Source: Undaria pinnatifida
Lineage: Eukaryota; Sar; Phaeophyceae; Laminariales; Alariaceae
DNA: 64,000 bases
Direction of reading: 5' to 3'
NCBI GenBank assembly: GCA_012845835.1
Contig: JABAKD010000010.1
Span: 12,862,473-12,926,472 of the forward strand
In this document: positions 21,654-32,467 of the stretch, piece after piece
Numbering within the stretch: the first letter of the stretch is position 1
How the letters are laid out: each line of letters opens with the position of its first letter
Notes under the pieces: generated by a model
Databases searched by the model: none
What the model was told of the DNA's origin: nothing
Seen by the model: the letters and a program-made list of their open reading frames with translations, nothing else
Made by a program: the position numbers and the translations under genes

Positions 21654-22258
21654 ATTATTTCGTAACTTTTTCCGGTACTATTAATACTATTAATAGTGTA
21701 CTCGTCGTAGTACATGAAACCTGGTACCTGCTGCCAGGGACGACGAAATTGCAACACCATACGAATGTATTGTAATCCCACTACTGGTAGTACAAAATAC
21801 AAGAAGTAAAAAATGAAGAAGCCAATGTCTAGCCGTATATAACAAAGTGTAAAAGCTATTAATGGCAGCTGACTAATAGGTGGATTTACCACTCGTACCT
21901 CTGCGGTGTTGATGTGGTACTTGGTGATGAGTTATTAATACGTTTGGGTTTTATTAGTACTCTAACAATGTCACTTCGATTATATTACGTGTGCTACCCA
22001 CAACAATAACAGCAGTGGTATTCGGGACGATTTAAAGAAAAATGAAGTTTAATTAAGCTCACCACACTTCCACATATTTTCATGCGCATCGTGTGCCAAT
22101 TTAACTCCTCCATTGTATTCGCAAAACTATATCATTACGATTGGCTGTTAATGTCCACCCTGACATCATCCGTAGGGCAAACGAGCGGCAGGCGCATCAA
22201 GCAGCTTGCAAAGATGAGTATCGACCCTGAATGTATCGATCTCAGCTGACGTGTTTAT
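21654..22258 (+). repeat. Direct duplication unit D2
   Basis: Second copy of 19369-19990. In D2 the mini-element end (GACGTGTTTATATA) is joined directly to GATGAGTTTCGAC of the next mini-element. The roughly 1.2-kb K material present after D1 is therefore absent here. Confidence 0.9.
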
Positions 22259-22322
22259 ATAGATGAGTTTCGACAAAATATTCGATCTCACAGCTGGAGT
22301 GTATTGTAATTTTTATAACATA
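22200..22322 (+). mobile_element. Two mini-elements in tandem (subfamilies II then I)
   Basis: 22200-22258 is subfamily II (MSIDPECIDLS, with a 3-bp deletion). 22262-22322 is subfamily I (MSFDKIFDLTAGVYC). The sequence after it (22323-22564) duplicates 21294-21541. Confidence 0.75.
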
Positions 22323-22561
22323 TATTCTCCAATTACATACATGCACAATTCTCCCCAACGAAGTTCAACAACAAGAGCTGTTACGAACACAACAGTACAA
22401 CAGCAGTGCAACAGAGAACGCTCTTGCGGTGCTTCCAGCCGGGTCGGAACAAGGCGGCTCGAAGCCCAACTTCTATCCATACAACACTCTATCGTAACAG
22501 ACCATAGCCCCTCTGGGACATTCAGAGGGGGTACGTTTTTCGTGCGTTTCGTTTTTTTCAT

Positions 22562-22750
22562 CATCCCATCTACTCTCCTCGCACCTTTTTCTTTCTCCTT
22601 CTCCCCTCCCTAGACGCAACTCAGACCCGGGGTCACTAGTGAGCAGGTTCTTCTACCCCCCTCCCCTCTACTCCACGGTACGCGCCTTCATTTTCATCGC
22701 GAGAAATAATCCAGCGCTTTCTTTCTTATCCCTCGTCGACTCGCATCGAG
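22562..22750 (+). repeat. Family G repeat, copy 2
   Basis: CTTTTTCTTTCTCCTTCTCC through CCTTCATTTTCATCGCGAGA and TCGACTCGCATCGA. Confidence 0.65.
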
Positions 22751-22931
22751 GGAGTATCATACGTGTCGAAGGTGCGTGCTTATAATATAGAGGTGTCGCA
22801 TTTTTTTTTTCTTTCTGAATGATGGGGTTTCTTAACCCAAATTCGTCGAAATGTCATTTTTGTTTCGCAAAATATCTATACCCCCCCCCCCCTTCCCCCG
22901 ACGTCGGCCGCATTACCGGACTTTATGCATT

Positions 22932-23098
22932 TTAAAAAATGAAAAAAATACACTTTAGCCGTGAGATCGACCAAAAGGGATTTGTTTATCAAAACTCAGC
23001 TTTGCAGGCTGCGCGCGATGCTTCGATCGCGCGCGCATGTTACGGTGTGTGTTTACCCTCGTGAAGGATACAGGTCGGTGACTCCCCTGTTAATGCCA
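22932..23098 (-). mobile_element. Extended mini-element (subfamily III)
   Basis: GAGATCGACCAAAAGGGATT replaces the subfamily I core and AACTCAGCTTTGCAGGCTGC follows. The 15-codon frame is lost here, but the distal blocks (GGTCGGTGACTCCCCT) are kept. Confidence 0.7.
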
Positions 23099-23261
23099 GG
23101 ATCAACAGGACTAAGACGTTCAGCCTTGTTCTGCGCACAGAAACTGTATAACAGGTATTGAGGGGGACAAAACCAGACAAGTGTGGAATCCAGTACGCAT
23201 ACTAGGCCAATGGGTTTGTTCATAGGTGTGTTTTTTTTTTTTGCAAACAAACCCGTTTATG

Positions 23262-23662
23262 GGTGATGTAGTGGTACTCCGAGTGGGGGATGCGTGGTTG
23301 GTTGGTGTTGGGAAGCGTGCTCCTCATGGGTTCCGGTGCCCTTGTTTGGTCTCTCCTCATGGCTCGCTGGATAGACTCGAAGCTTATACATTATTTCCTC
23401 TACATTGAACTCTTAAAGACAGACAAAACAGGCCCTTGGCACACGGTAGCGCAGGGCAGAGCAAGTAGAGCAGGCAGAGCAGGTAGTGAGATGTGGGGCG
23501 TCCTGCTTGTCCCATCATCGTCACCTACATTATCGCCCATCTATGATGGCCTTGACGTGAATATGACATCTAATGTCACGTGGTGTCACCTTAACCATGA
23601 CATGTTTTGACGTCGAATCTATACACTATGCTTCTACGGAGGGCACTCCATTACAGTGAGGC
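23262..23662 (+). repeat. Dispersed repeat family F, copy 1
   Basis: About 400 bp with an inverted homologue at 33688-34062. Shared blocks include CTCATGGCTCGCTGGATAGA, CACCTACATTATCGCCCATC and GGAGGGCACTCCATTA. Both copies keep a short frame containing SLLMARWIDSK. No terminal repeats were recognised. Confidence 0.75.
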
Positions 23663-23757
23663 ATGTCGAGGCCCTCAAGCGAGAAGCCTCAGAAGAAAAA
23701 CAACGGCGCACCTCTGTCATACCGCTGTGGCACTATAGCACGTGACCGAAAAAAAAA

Positions 23758-25290
23758 TACCTTTACACGTTCGTTACACGTTCGTTACACGTTCGTTACG
23801 CGTTCGTTACGCGTTCGTCACGCGTTCGTTACGCGTTCGTTACGCGTTCGTTACGCGTTCGTTACGCGTTCGTTACGCGTTCGTTACGCGTTCGTTACGC
23901 GTTCGTTACGCGTTCGTTACGCGTTCGTTACGCGTTCGTTCGTTACCCGTTCGTTACGCGTTCGTTACGCGTTCGTTACGCGTTCGTTACGCGTTCGTTA
24001 CGCGTTCGTTACGCGTTCGTTACGCGTTCGTTACGCGTTCGTTACGCGTTCGTTACGCGTTCGTTACGCGTTCGTTACGCGTTCGTTCGTTACCCGTTCG
24101 TTACGCGTTCGTTACGCGTTCGTTACGCGTTCGTTACGCGTTCGTTACGCGTTCGTTACGCGTTCGTTACGCGTTCGTTACGCGTTCGTTACGCGTTCGT
24201 TACGCGTTCGTTACGCGTTCGTTACGCGTTCGTTACGCGTTCGTTACGCGTTCGTTACGCGTTCGTTACGCGTTCGTTACGCGTTCGTTACGCGTTCGTT
24301 ACGCGTTCGTTACGCGTTCGTTACGCGTTCGTTACGCGTTCGTTACGCGTTCGTTACGCGTTCGTTACGCGTTCGTTACGCGTTCGTTACGCGTTCGTTA
24401 CGCGTTCGTTACGCGTTCGTTACGCGTTCGTTACGCGTTCGTTACGCGTTCGTTACGCGTTCGTTACGCGTTCGTTACGCGTTCGTTACGCGTTCGTTAC
24501 GCGTTCGTTACGCGTTCGTTACGCGTTCGTTACGCGTTCGTTACGCGTTCGTTACGCGTTCGTTACGCGTTCGTTACGCGTTCGTTACGCGTTCGTTACG
24601 CGTTCGTTACGCGTTCGTTACGCGTTCGTTACGCGTTCGTTACGCGTTCGTTACGCGTTCGTTACGCGTTCGTTACGCGTTCGTTACGCGTTCGTTACGC
24701 GTTCGTTACGCGTTCGTTACGCGTTCGTTACGCGTTCGTTACGCGTTCGTTACGCGTTCGTTACGCGTTCGTTACGCGTTCGTTACGCGTTCGTTACGCG
24801 TTCGTTACGCGTTCGTTACGCGTTCGTTACGCGTTCGTTACGCGTTCGTTACGCGTTCGTTACGCGTTCGTTACGCGTTCGTTACGCGTTCGTTACGCGT
24901 TCGTTACACGTTCGTTACGCGTTCGTTACACGTTCGTTACACGTTCGTTACACGTTCGTTACACGTTCGTTACACGTTCGTTACACGTTCGTTACGCGTT
25001 CGTTACGCGTTCGATACGCGTTCGATACGCGTTCGTTACGCGTTCGTTACGCGTTCGTTACGCGTTCGTTACGCGTTCGTTACGCGTTCGTTACGCGTTC
25101 GTTACGCGTTCGTTACGCGTTCGTTACGCGTTCGTTACGCGTTCGTTACACGTTCGTTACGCGTTCGCTACGCGTTCGTTACACGTTCGTTACACGTTCG
25201 TTACACGTTCGTTCGTTACGCGTTCGTTACGCGTTCGTTACACGTTCGTTACGCGTTCGCTACGCGTTCGTTACACGTTCGTTACACGTT
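23758..25290 (+). repeat. 10-bp satellite array (TTCGTTACGC)n, about 153 units
   Basis: Continuous array of TTCGTTACGC. Because 10 is not a multiple of 3 and the plus strand has no stop in any phase, all three frames stay open and read the same cyclic peptide (SLRVRYAFVT). The 545- and 534-codon frames are therefore not genes. TTACACG variants cluster at both ends and the middle is homogeneous. A GTTCGTTCGTTACCCG slip variant occurs near 23935 and again 150 bp later near 24085. Confidence 0.97.
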
Positions 25291-25707
25291 CGCATATTAA
25301 GATGACGTTTGCCGAAGAAAATGACGTTCGCTCTTTTTCAAAATGATCCCTGGAGGAAAAAGCCTCCCATCTAGTGTGGAAATCCCTTCATACTAAATTT
25401 GGCTGCGACTGCATGAAGCGCGGTACCTGGATGACGCAGCAAGTAGCCCGCACGCAAAAGTATAAAATGAAAGAGGACGGGTGTGAAAGTGACCCATCCC
25501 CTGACTTAACGCATTGTCAGTTTTTTTCGCGGTTGACGTTTGCAAGCGACATTCGCACAATTGGCCACGTTGACGCGAATGCCCGACGTTGGCACTTTCT
25601 TCAGCCGTAACACGCATCCCTGCTTCCTGCTGGGGCAGGGGACGTGTTCGACGAGTAGCGCAAGGATTTGTACCACTACCTGCACGCAACAGCATGGCGA
25701 TATCTTA

Positions 25708-25772
25708 TTAAAAAAAACATTAAAAAATACGTCAGCTGTGAGTTCGACAAATTTAGGGTCGAAACACCGTTA
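25708..25772 (-). mobile_element. Mini-element fragment (subfamily II)
   Basis: AATACGTCAGCTGTGAGTTC through TTTAGGGTCGA on the plus strand; the CTTTGCAAGCTG end is missing. Confidence 0.6.
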
Positions 25773-26550
25773 TGACTACACGGCGGTATGTAGACTAAAA
25801 AAACAGTGTGGCCCGCTTTGCCTATGTACAAGCGTCCCCCGCCTCCGCTTTCTTAGGTCGCTACTACTGCTGTTGTTATAGACCTATACCTGCCCCCCCT
25901 AAAGGATGAGGACGCCTTACTGCACCAGGTATTCGAGAAAATGGTTGGAATTTTGGAGGCAATGGTTGAATTGCGGTGTGAACGCATCTGGTAGAGCTTA
26001 CCACTTTTTCGAGACGATGTTTGACGCACACTGTGTACGAGACGAAGGGGGTTTCACCCTATGATACAATGGTTGGTTGCGGTTTCATTCGGTTAGGGCT
26101 ACGGTTAGGGTTAGGGCTAGGGTATATATAATTTAAAGAGTATCTCAACCATTTCTCGAAAAAGCGGTGAGGTACCCTCAACCCAGCAGAGATATCAACA
26201 ACACCTATGCATACAGGCACATGGGGTATCATACACGCGAAGGGCACAGAGTTGCCTGGCGGACAGCCTGCCCGCTGTCTGAGCTGCTGCTGAAAATATC
26301 GGGCTGTTCGGTGGCGTTATTAACAGCTGCTGACACATATTGGGCTTTGCGGTGACGTTTTGAAGCATGAGTCATAAATACTCCGGAGTAATAAAGAGCG
26401 CTTTATAAGTGAACGACTGCCTGAGGAACTATGCGGAAGCATTTGGCTTTCTGTTTAGTCCCAAAATTGTTTGTATCAGGTGCCGAGGACGGGTAGTAAA
26501 GGCAGCAGGATAATATACGGTACCGGTATACATGTCATGTATATTATTAT
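25773..26550. other. Mostly unassigned; short TTAGGG-like block at 26090-26125
   Basis: GGTTAGGGTTAGGGCTAGGG contains degenerate telomere-type repeats. It is internal and short, so it is not a chromosome end. Nearby phrases (ATTCGAGAAAATGGTTGGAA) resemble the minisatellite at 26808-27190. Confidence 0.4.
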
Positions 26551-26551
26551 G

Positions 26552-26652
26552 CGATCGAAGTACATATCACACGGTGCTTGCAAAGATGAATTTTGTTCAA
26601 ATTATTTTGGTCGATCTCACAGCTCAAGAAGTGTATTTTTGTTCATTTTTTC
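26552..26652 (+). mobile_element. Mini-element, diverged (subfamily I/III)
   Basis: GTGCTTGCAAAGATGAATTT, then GTCGATCTCACAGCTCA and GAAGTGTATTTTTGTTCA. The frame MNFVQIILVDLTAQEVYF is longer than usual. Confidence 0.6.
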
Positions 26653-26807
26653 CAAGTGCTACTTCGTATGATCTATCAACTGGACCCGTTTCAGCAGTAG
26701 AGCTTACGAGGTTACCACTAGTTCGAGAAAATGGCTGAGGCAGCACTGCTGTGTACGAGACCTTGGGTGGTTGGGTTTAATCGGGTTTAGGGTTAGAAGG
26801 CTAGGGT

Positions 26808-27190
26808 CCACACCGTATTGCAACCATTGCCTCGAATATTCCAACCATGTTCTCGACTAGGTGGTAATAATGAGTGATTCGGTTTGATTGGGTTTGAGTG
26901 GGTAAGGGTTCACACCGTATTCCAACCATTGTCTCGAATGTTCCGACCATTTCTCGAACAGGCGGTAATAATGAGTGATTGCGTTAGGGATAGGCTTGAG
27001 GGTCACACCGTATTCCAGCCATTGTCTCGAACAATCCAACCAATTCCTCGAATAGGTGACGGTAATGAGTGATTGGGTTGGAATGGGCTTGAGTGGGTTA
27101 CGGTTCACACCGTATTTCACCCATTGCCTCCAATTTTTCAACCATTTTCTCGAATGGGTGGTAGCAATGAGTGATTGGGTTTGAATGCAG
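26808..27190 (+). repeat. Minisatellite, four units of about 92-103 bp
   Basis: Units start near 26808, 26911, 27003 and 27104. Each has CACACCGTATTCCAACCATT, CTCGAAT, ACCATTTTCTCGAA and GGTAATAATGAGTGATTGGG. The end of each unit is a TTAGGG-like GGGTTTGAGTGGGTTA tract. Confidence 0.85.
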
Positions 27191-27300
27191 ACTGTGAAAC
27201 ACAGGAACCAAAAACTATTATTTGACGCGTCCCCACTAAAACTGGCGGTCTACCCATCGGTCACTGAGAATAGGCATTGCCGTGCATGCTGCCAATGGCA

Positions 27301-27378
27301 GCAGCTTGCAAATATGAGAATAGATAATTCAATGGGTCAAACTCACAGATGACGCATTTGAAATAGTTTTACAAAACA
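27301..27378 (+). mobile_element. Mini-element, diverged (subfamily II)
   Basis: GCAGCTTGCAAATATGAGAA, then AACTCACAGATGACGCATTT and TTTTACAAAAC. Confidence 0.6.
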
Positions 27379-27429
27379 GCACTCCCGTACGTATATTATA
27401 CCGGTACGTGTGTATTGCATTCACATTAA

Positions 27430-27635
27430 ATCGTTATTTCTACCCAACGACATCAGTACACCCAGCCAAAGTCCGTTCTGATTCTTCATCCTAGAGAGAT
27501 ACAACTTCTGAGGTCACACACTGTGAAACAGAGTAAGCTAAACAGCCGCAATTCATCAAGGTAAAAACGCAAGCACTTGAAGTGCCAGTGTACCGGGTAC
27601 GAGAACACAACAAAACAAGCCAGACCATGAAAAAA
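27430..27635 (+). repeat. Dispersed repeat family E, copy 1
   Basis: About 200 bp shared with 33135-33365 and 52460-52675, same orientation. Blocks are TATTTCTACCCAACGA, ACATCAGTACACCCAG, TTCATCCTAGAGAGATAC, TACCGGGTACGAGA and CAAAACAAGCCAGACCA, then an A-rich tail. Probably a retroposon. Confidence 0.7.
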
Positions 27636-27892
27636 GGGAAAAAAAATAAAAAGGAAAGAGCAGAAAAAAGAAAACAAAGCAAAACAGACGACAAGTGTTC
27701 TGAAACTGAAGAATGTGATAAAATGCACGAATTCCTGATTAATTTCTGGCCTTTTTTGTCATTCGTAGGAGTCTGAATCTTGCGCCACCCGAATTTGCTT
27801 CGCCCCGACCCACGAATATCACCTATACTACGCGCCGAATGCATATCCTGAAAATATTCATGTACTCGTTTCATACGATACCATTGAGTACT

Positions 27893-28203
27893 ACATTTTT
27901 TTATTTTTTTTTCGCACCTTCTACTTTCCAGCTTCTGGACAAGTCGTGGTCACAGGTGTCGTCCCTTCTCCCCCCCGGTTCTTGCCTTCATTTTTTATCG
28001 CGAATAGGGTTCAGCAATCCCACTGCTTGTCGATTTTTCATCGAGTGTTCCTAACTCACGCTCTCGCGTTTTCCGCAAGTCCATTTGTGCGCAAGAAAAA
28101 GCCTCCACGAATTAATACGAGTATGCACTCGGGGGGATTCGGACTCACGAAACTGGCCTATACCAGACTCGAGAATAACCTGATACGCCACCGGGGCGAT
28201 CGG
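27893..28203 (-). mobile_element. tRNA-derived SINE copy 1
   Basis: Read on the minus strand: head with an A-box-like stretch (GTGGCGTATCAGG), B-box GAGTTCG-type sequence (here mutated to GAGTCCGAA), body GTGCGCAAATGGACTTGCGG, core GCGATAAAAAATGAAGGCAA, GACACCTGTGACCACGAC, CCAGAAGCTGGAAAG, then an A-rich tail (T run at 27893-27912). A polymerase III SINE; it needs LINE machinery in trans. Confidence 0.75.
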
Positions 28204-28211
28204 CTTCATAC

Positions 28212-28425
28212 AGCAGTACTGCAGCAGTTGTTGTTGTTCTCACATTAACTCGCATAATCAAGTCCGTGGTCACAGGACAGGCTCCAGTCACTCTGGAGCT
28301 GAGGAATACCCCAGGGAAAACACAGATGGTACACGCACATATCACAGCTGACGCAATTTATGCCTCCACCAGAAACATACCCTCGGTTATAAAAAGTGAA
28401 ATCGGGAGTCAGCCCACGATGTGCC
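28212..28425 (-). mobile_element. (AAC)n-tailed SINE family P, copy 1
   Basis: Minus strand: GGCTGACTCCCGATTTCAC start, TCCAGAGTGACTGGAGCCTG, GTGACCACGGACTTGATTAT, GCGAGTTAATGTGAGAAC, then AAC repeats. It lies next to SINE copy 1 in the same orientation. Confidence 0.75.
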
Positions 28426-28973
28426 AGGTCTATACCGGTGCATACGTCTCACTACTCGGCCTTGAAAAACCGACTATACCGCTTGCCACCCAAGAAAAAC
28501 TACCACGACAGACGCAAGTCAATTGGAAGAAAAAGAAAAAGAAAAGAGAAGATACAGCAGTACTGGTATGACGTACAGAGTACTTCGTGTTAGTTTTCTG
28601 TTTTCCATCTGCAATCAGTGCGGTGGAACAACAGCAGCACGGCAGCACAGGACCTGTACCAAATACTAAGAGCATGAGCACCGAGAAAGGCTTGATGCCG
28701 TTTACAGAAAAATTAAGAAATTCCGACGCGGTTGTACCGAACCAGATGCTGCTGTACTATAGAACACGCGCTTTGGGAAAGGGTCCACGAATTTGGCCAA
28801 GAAAATAAAGAAATTCCGACGCAGCAGTTGTACCGAAATGGGAGAAAATGAAAACCACACCTTTTCCCAACTTATAGTGCTGTACAAGTATATAGTAGAA
28901 ATATAGGCTGAGTTAGCATCCCCGAATATACCGGATGTGATACTCATATATATATACCTGGTATTGTATTAGA

Positions 28974-29745
28974 TTATTATAAAAATTAAAATAAACTCCA
29001 GCTGTGAGATCGAATATTTTGTCGAACCTCATCTTTGCAAGCTGTGTGTGATACTTCGATCGCGCGTGTTACGGGTTGTGTGTCCTCATTAAGGATATAG
29101 GTCGGCGACTCCCCTTGCAACTACAGTGTACAGCTATCAGGGTCAACAGGGTGATGTTAGGCAGTCTGTGCGCGGAAACTATAAAACCCGTTTCTGAGGG
29201 GGACAAAATCTGACAGCTGTGGAAGGAAATGCATCAGTTCATCAAGTGAACCCGTAAGTCGAATAACCGGCGAGGGGAGGGCGGAGATTTCAAGGACGTG
29301 GGGGGCTGATTGTGATCAAAAGGGGGGCGGGAGGGGGGCAAGGGGGGGAGGGACAGGTGGGGCAGCTCAATTTGTGCGTGGAAACTATATCTCCTTGTGG
29401 TGGAGGGGGGGGGGGGAATGTGGCGGGGGGGGGGGGGGGAAGGGGGGGCTTTAGGTCGCATAGATGTAGGGGTTTGCTATACGCGTGGTGCTAGGTCTAG
29501 GCGATGGTGCGGGTGGTGGGGAAGGAGGGGGCGTTGGGGGCGGGGGGAGGGTGAGAATTGCAGCAGCGGCATGGACGGCTCAAAAAGATAATGAGGCGAC
29601 ATCCAGGGCGTGGGAGTGGTTATTACTCTGGCGGATTTCGATATTAGGTGGGGCGTTTGAGCTAGAGAGAGCGAGGAAAAAAAAAGGGGGGGGGGGGGGG
29701 GGGGGGGAGCGGAAAGGGTTTTCAAGAGGTTTAGGTCACATATAA
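28974..29745 (-). mobile_element. Element K, solitary copy (same orientation as the left arm)
   Basis: Extended mini-element at 28974-29118, then ACTATAAAACCCGTTTCTGA, GGGGGACAAAATCTGACAGC, long G runs, TACGCGTGGTGCTAGGTCTA, ATTAGGTGGGGCGTTTGA and AGGTTTAGGTCACA. It includes the piece deleted from the left arm. No reading frame of substance. Confidence 0.8.
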
Positions 29746-30300
29746 TATAAACATACACTCCAGCTACGAGATCAAGGATTTGGTCGAAACTTATCTTGGC
29801 AACATTGTGTGTGATACTCCGATCGCGCATTGTGTGTGATACTCCGATCGCGCGTGATGATAATATATGTAGGGGCTTGCTATACGCGCGGCGCTGGGTG
29901 TAGGCGATCGTGCGGGGTGTGGGGAAGGAGGGGGCGTTGGAGGGAGGGGAGGGGGGATGAATGAAAGCTATGTCATGGATGGCTAGAAAGATAATGACGT
30001 GATATGTTTATTACTCTGGTCGACTTCGATTGTAAGTGGGGCGTTTGAACGAACTGGGCGGGGAACAAAACGGGGGGGGGGGGGGAAGGAGAGCGGAGAT
30101 GAGTTGGATCTACGGCATGTATGGCTAGAAGGATAATGAGATGATATCAGCTGGCTGGTAGTGTTTACTGCTCTGGTAGATTTTGATTCTAGGTGGGACG
30201 TTTGAACAAGAGGGATCGGGGGGGAGGGGCATTTCAATATGTGCGCGGAAACTATAAACCCTTAAAGGGGACGAATCTGACGGTTGTAGCAAGAAGACAC
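29746..30300 (-). mobile_element. Mini-element followed by a second, partial K unit
   Basis: Mini-element at 29746-29812 with a local duplication of GTGTGTGATACTCCGATCGC (29813-29855). K blocks TAGGGGCTTGCTATACGCGC, GTGGGGCGTTTGAACGA and GTGCGCGGAAACTATAAACC follow. This confirms head-to-tail K units joined by mini-elements. Confidence 0.7.
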
Positions 30301-31250
30301 CCCTTTATATCACCCTGATTAGATTATAAGGTGCCCCGTGCTGCTGGCGTAGCTATTAGTATTAATGGTAGCAAGGAGGAGTAGTAGTAGCAGCAGTGGA
30401 ATTAGCAGAATGGTCTTAATAGTGGAACTAGTATTAAATAATATAGTATTAGTGGAAGAACAGCTTATGAGATGTGACATCGGAAGGTTTACCCTCCGTC
30501 ACGTTGCTACTGTGTAAACATGCCCAAAAGCCAGTACCCTGGCAGCCGACAAGGAGAACGCACACGGAGCGTGCAGGATGTGCAAGGTGGCAACAACACA
30601 CAATAGCAGCAACAACAACAACAACATATCGACCCGATGCACTGCTTGCTGTTGCCCAACAACGACTGCCTGGTACCGTTAACACCGATGTACTCGTGTA
30701 GACCACTCGTAAATGCTTTTAAGAGCTCTGCTCCCTTACGACAAGTACCCCCCTCTCCCCCCTCTCCTCCTCCTCCTTCTCCTCCTCCTCCTGCTGATGC
30801 TGTTGCTGTGCGTTGCAGCAGAGACCACAAACGGCGCCCATCTACAAAAATCTGCCCGGTTATCAATTTCTCCTTGCTCCCGTGTCTCAACTTCCACTCT
30901 TATCCTTTGTCCTGTAAGTTCGAGCACTCCACCATGTGGCCTTTTGGTGCGTGTCAAAATCATGCCAGCTACTGCTGTCACGGGGCGGGGTCCAGTGGTT
31001 TAGCGCAATAGAGAACGAGGCAGGTTGGTGCATATCACGAGCTTGCTTGCAGAATTGCCCTCGACGGCAGCAACGTGACCTTGGCTCGACGGTGAGTCTG
31101 TATTTCCGCATTTCCTTGTACATGAATATATATATGATATGGCACTGCGTCGTAAGTGCCACAAATGTCACTCTTGCAAGAAATCTCTGGCATGACGACA
31201 ACCATCGCTGCTGCAATTTCAAACTGCATCTGCAAAAAAACTCCACACAC
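30301..31250. other. Non-coding stretch with small microsatellites
   Basis: (CTC)n pyrimidine tract at about 30748-30795 and CAACAACAAC at about 30610. Overlapping frames on both strands show no domain. Nothing else was recognised. Confidence 0.4.
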
Positions 31251-32230
31251 CCCGGACGCCTTCCTAGGCCTTACGGCGGTGTCCCCGTATCCCTAAATGA
31301 TGTTTGATATGGAGACGTTACTGTTCCATTGAAAAGAGCATCCGGTAGCATCTACTTGTCAGAACAAATCTGAGCGTCTCCCAAGGTATTATGGGGGCGG
31401 TTGGTGAGCTATTTCTACCGGTACCGGCGTATGCAACACGTTCCTGCCCTGTCGTTACTACTGTTCCATTGAAAAGGGCATCCGGTCGCGTCTGCTTGTT
31501 AGAACAAATCTGGGCGTATCCCGCAGTGTGACGGCATCCTCGTATCCCTCTGTCATGTTCGATATGGAGGCGTCACTGCTCCTTTGAAAAAGGAGACACC
31601 ACGCGCCCCAACTGGTCAGGAGACGCCAAGGCGCCTTCCAACAAGGTGCTATAGCATCTCCGTTTCCCTCTATGATGCTCGATATGGAGGCGTTACTGTT
31701 CCTTTGAAAAGAGGAAACCACTCGCCCCTGCGTATCAGAATAAGGGAGGGCGACTTCCAAGGTGTTCCGGTATCCCCGTATCCCTCCAGGATGTGTGATT
31801 TAGAGAGGCTACGGTTTTGGTGACAAGAGGAAACACTCGCCCCCGCATGTCACACTACATCAGGGCGCCTTCCAACAACGTGTTATAGTATCGGCGGTTA
31901 CCTCTATGATGTATATGGAGGCGTTGCTGCTTCTTTGGATAATGGAACCGCTCGCCCTTGCGCGTCAGAATACATCAGGGCGTCTTCCAAGGTGTTACGG
32001 TATCCCCGTACCCCTCTACGACGCTTGAAACGGAGGCGTTGCAGTTTCGCTGAAGAGAGGAAACACTCGCCCTTGCCTGTCAGAAGAACGCTTTCCAACA
32101 AGGTGTTATACTGTTATAGTATCCCCGTTTCCCTCTATGATGTTTGATATGGAGACGTTACTGCTGTGAGTTTTAGAAAAGTAACCACTCGCCCCTTCTT
32201 GTCAGAACACATCTGGGCGAGGGGAGAGCG
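31250..32230 (+). repeat. Minisatellite, eight to nine units of about 118 bp
   Basis: The landmark GATATGGAGGCGTTACTG recurs near 31308, 31561, 31681, 31797, 31912, 32030 and 32147. Shared parts are TATCCCCGTATCCCTCTATG, AGAGGAAACCACTCGCCC, GTCAGAA and GGGCGCCTTCCAACAAGGTG. Alternate units differ slightly (AACAAGGTGTTATAG versus AAGGTGTTACGG), hinting at a two-unit higher-order period. Confidence 0.85.
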
Positions 32231-32467
32231 ACAAAAGGAAATACTGCCATGTGTGAGTGATCAACACATCCAAGTGCAGTCTGCACAACAGTTGCATTAA
32301 GGGTCCGTCCCATACGACGTCATCGTAACAACATACGATATTGGTTGTGTTATTTTAGGGTTTCAAAGGGAAGCGTTCTTCTCTTGGGCGAGGCATCGGC
32401 ATTGACACTGGGTGGGTTGGATGTCGACGGGTGCAAAAACAGTAATGAGAAGAACACACACAGGTAT

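Noticed and set aside
23758-25290. CRISPR-like array
   Set aside because: Continuous 10-bp tandem units with no spacers, in a eukaryotic repeat-rich context.
23663-25346. Overlapping plus-strand frames of 545 and 534 codons with SLRVRYAFVTR repeats
   Set aside because: Produced entirely by a 10-bp tandem repeat without stops in any plus phase. All frames give the same cyclic peptide, and flanks have no gene signals.
26090-26125. Telomere end
   Set aside because: Only a few degenerate TTAGGG units, internal, with ordinary sequence on both sides.
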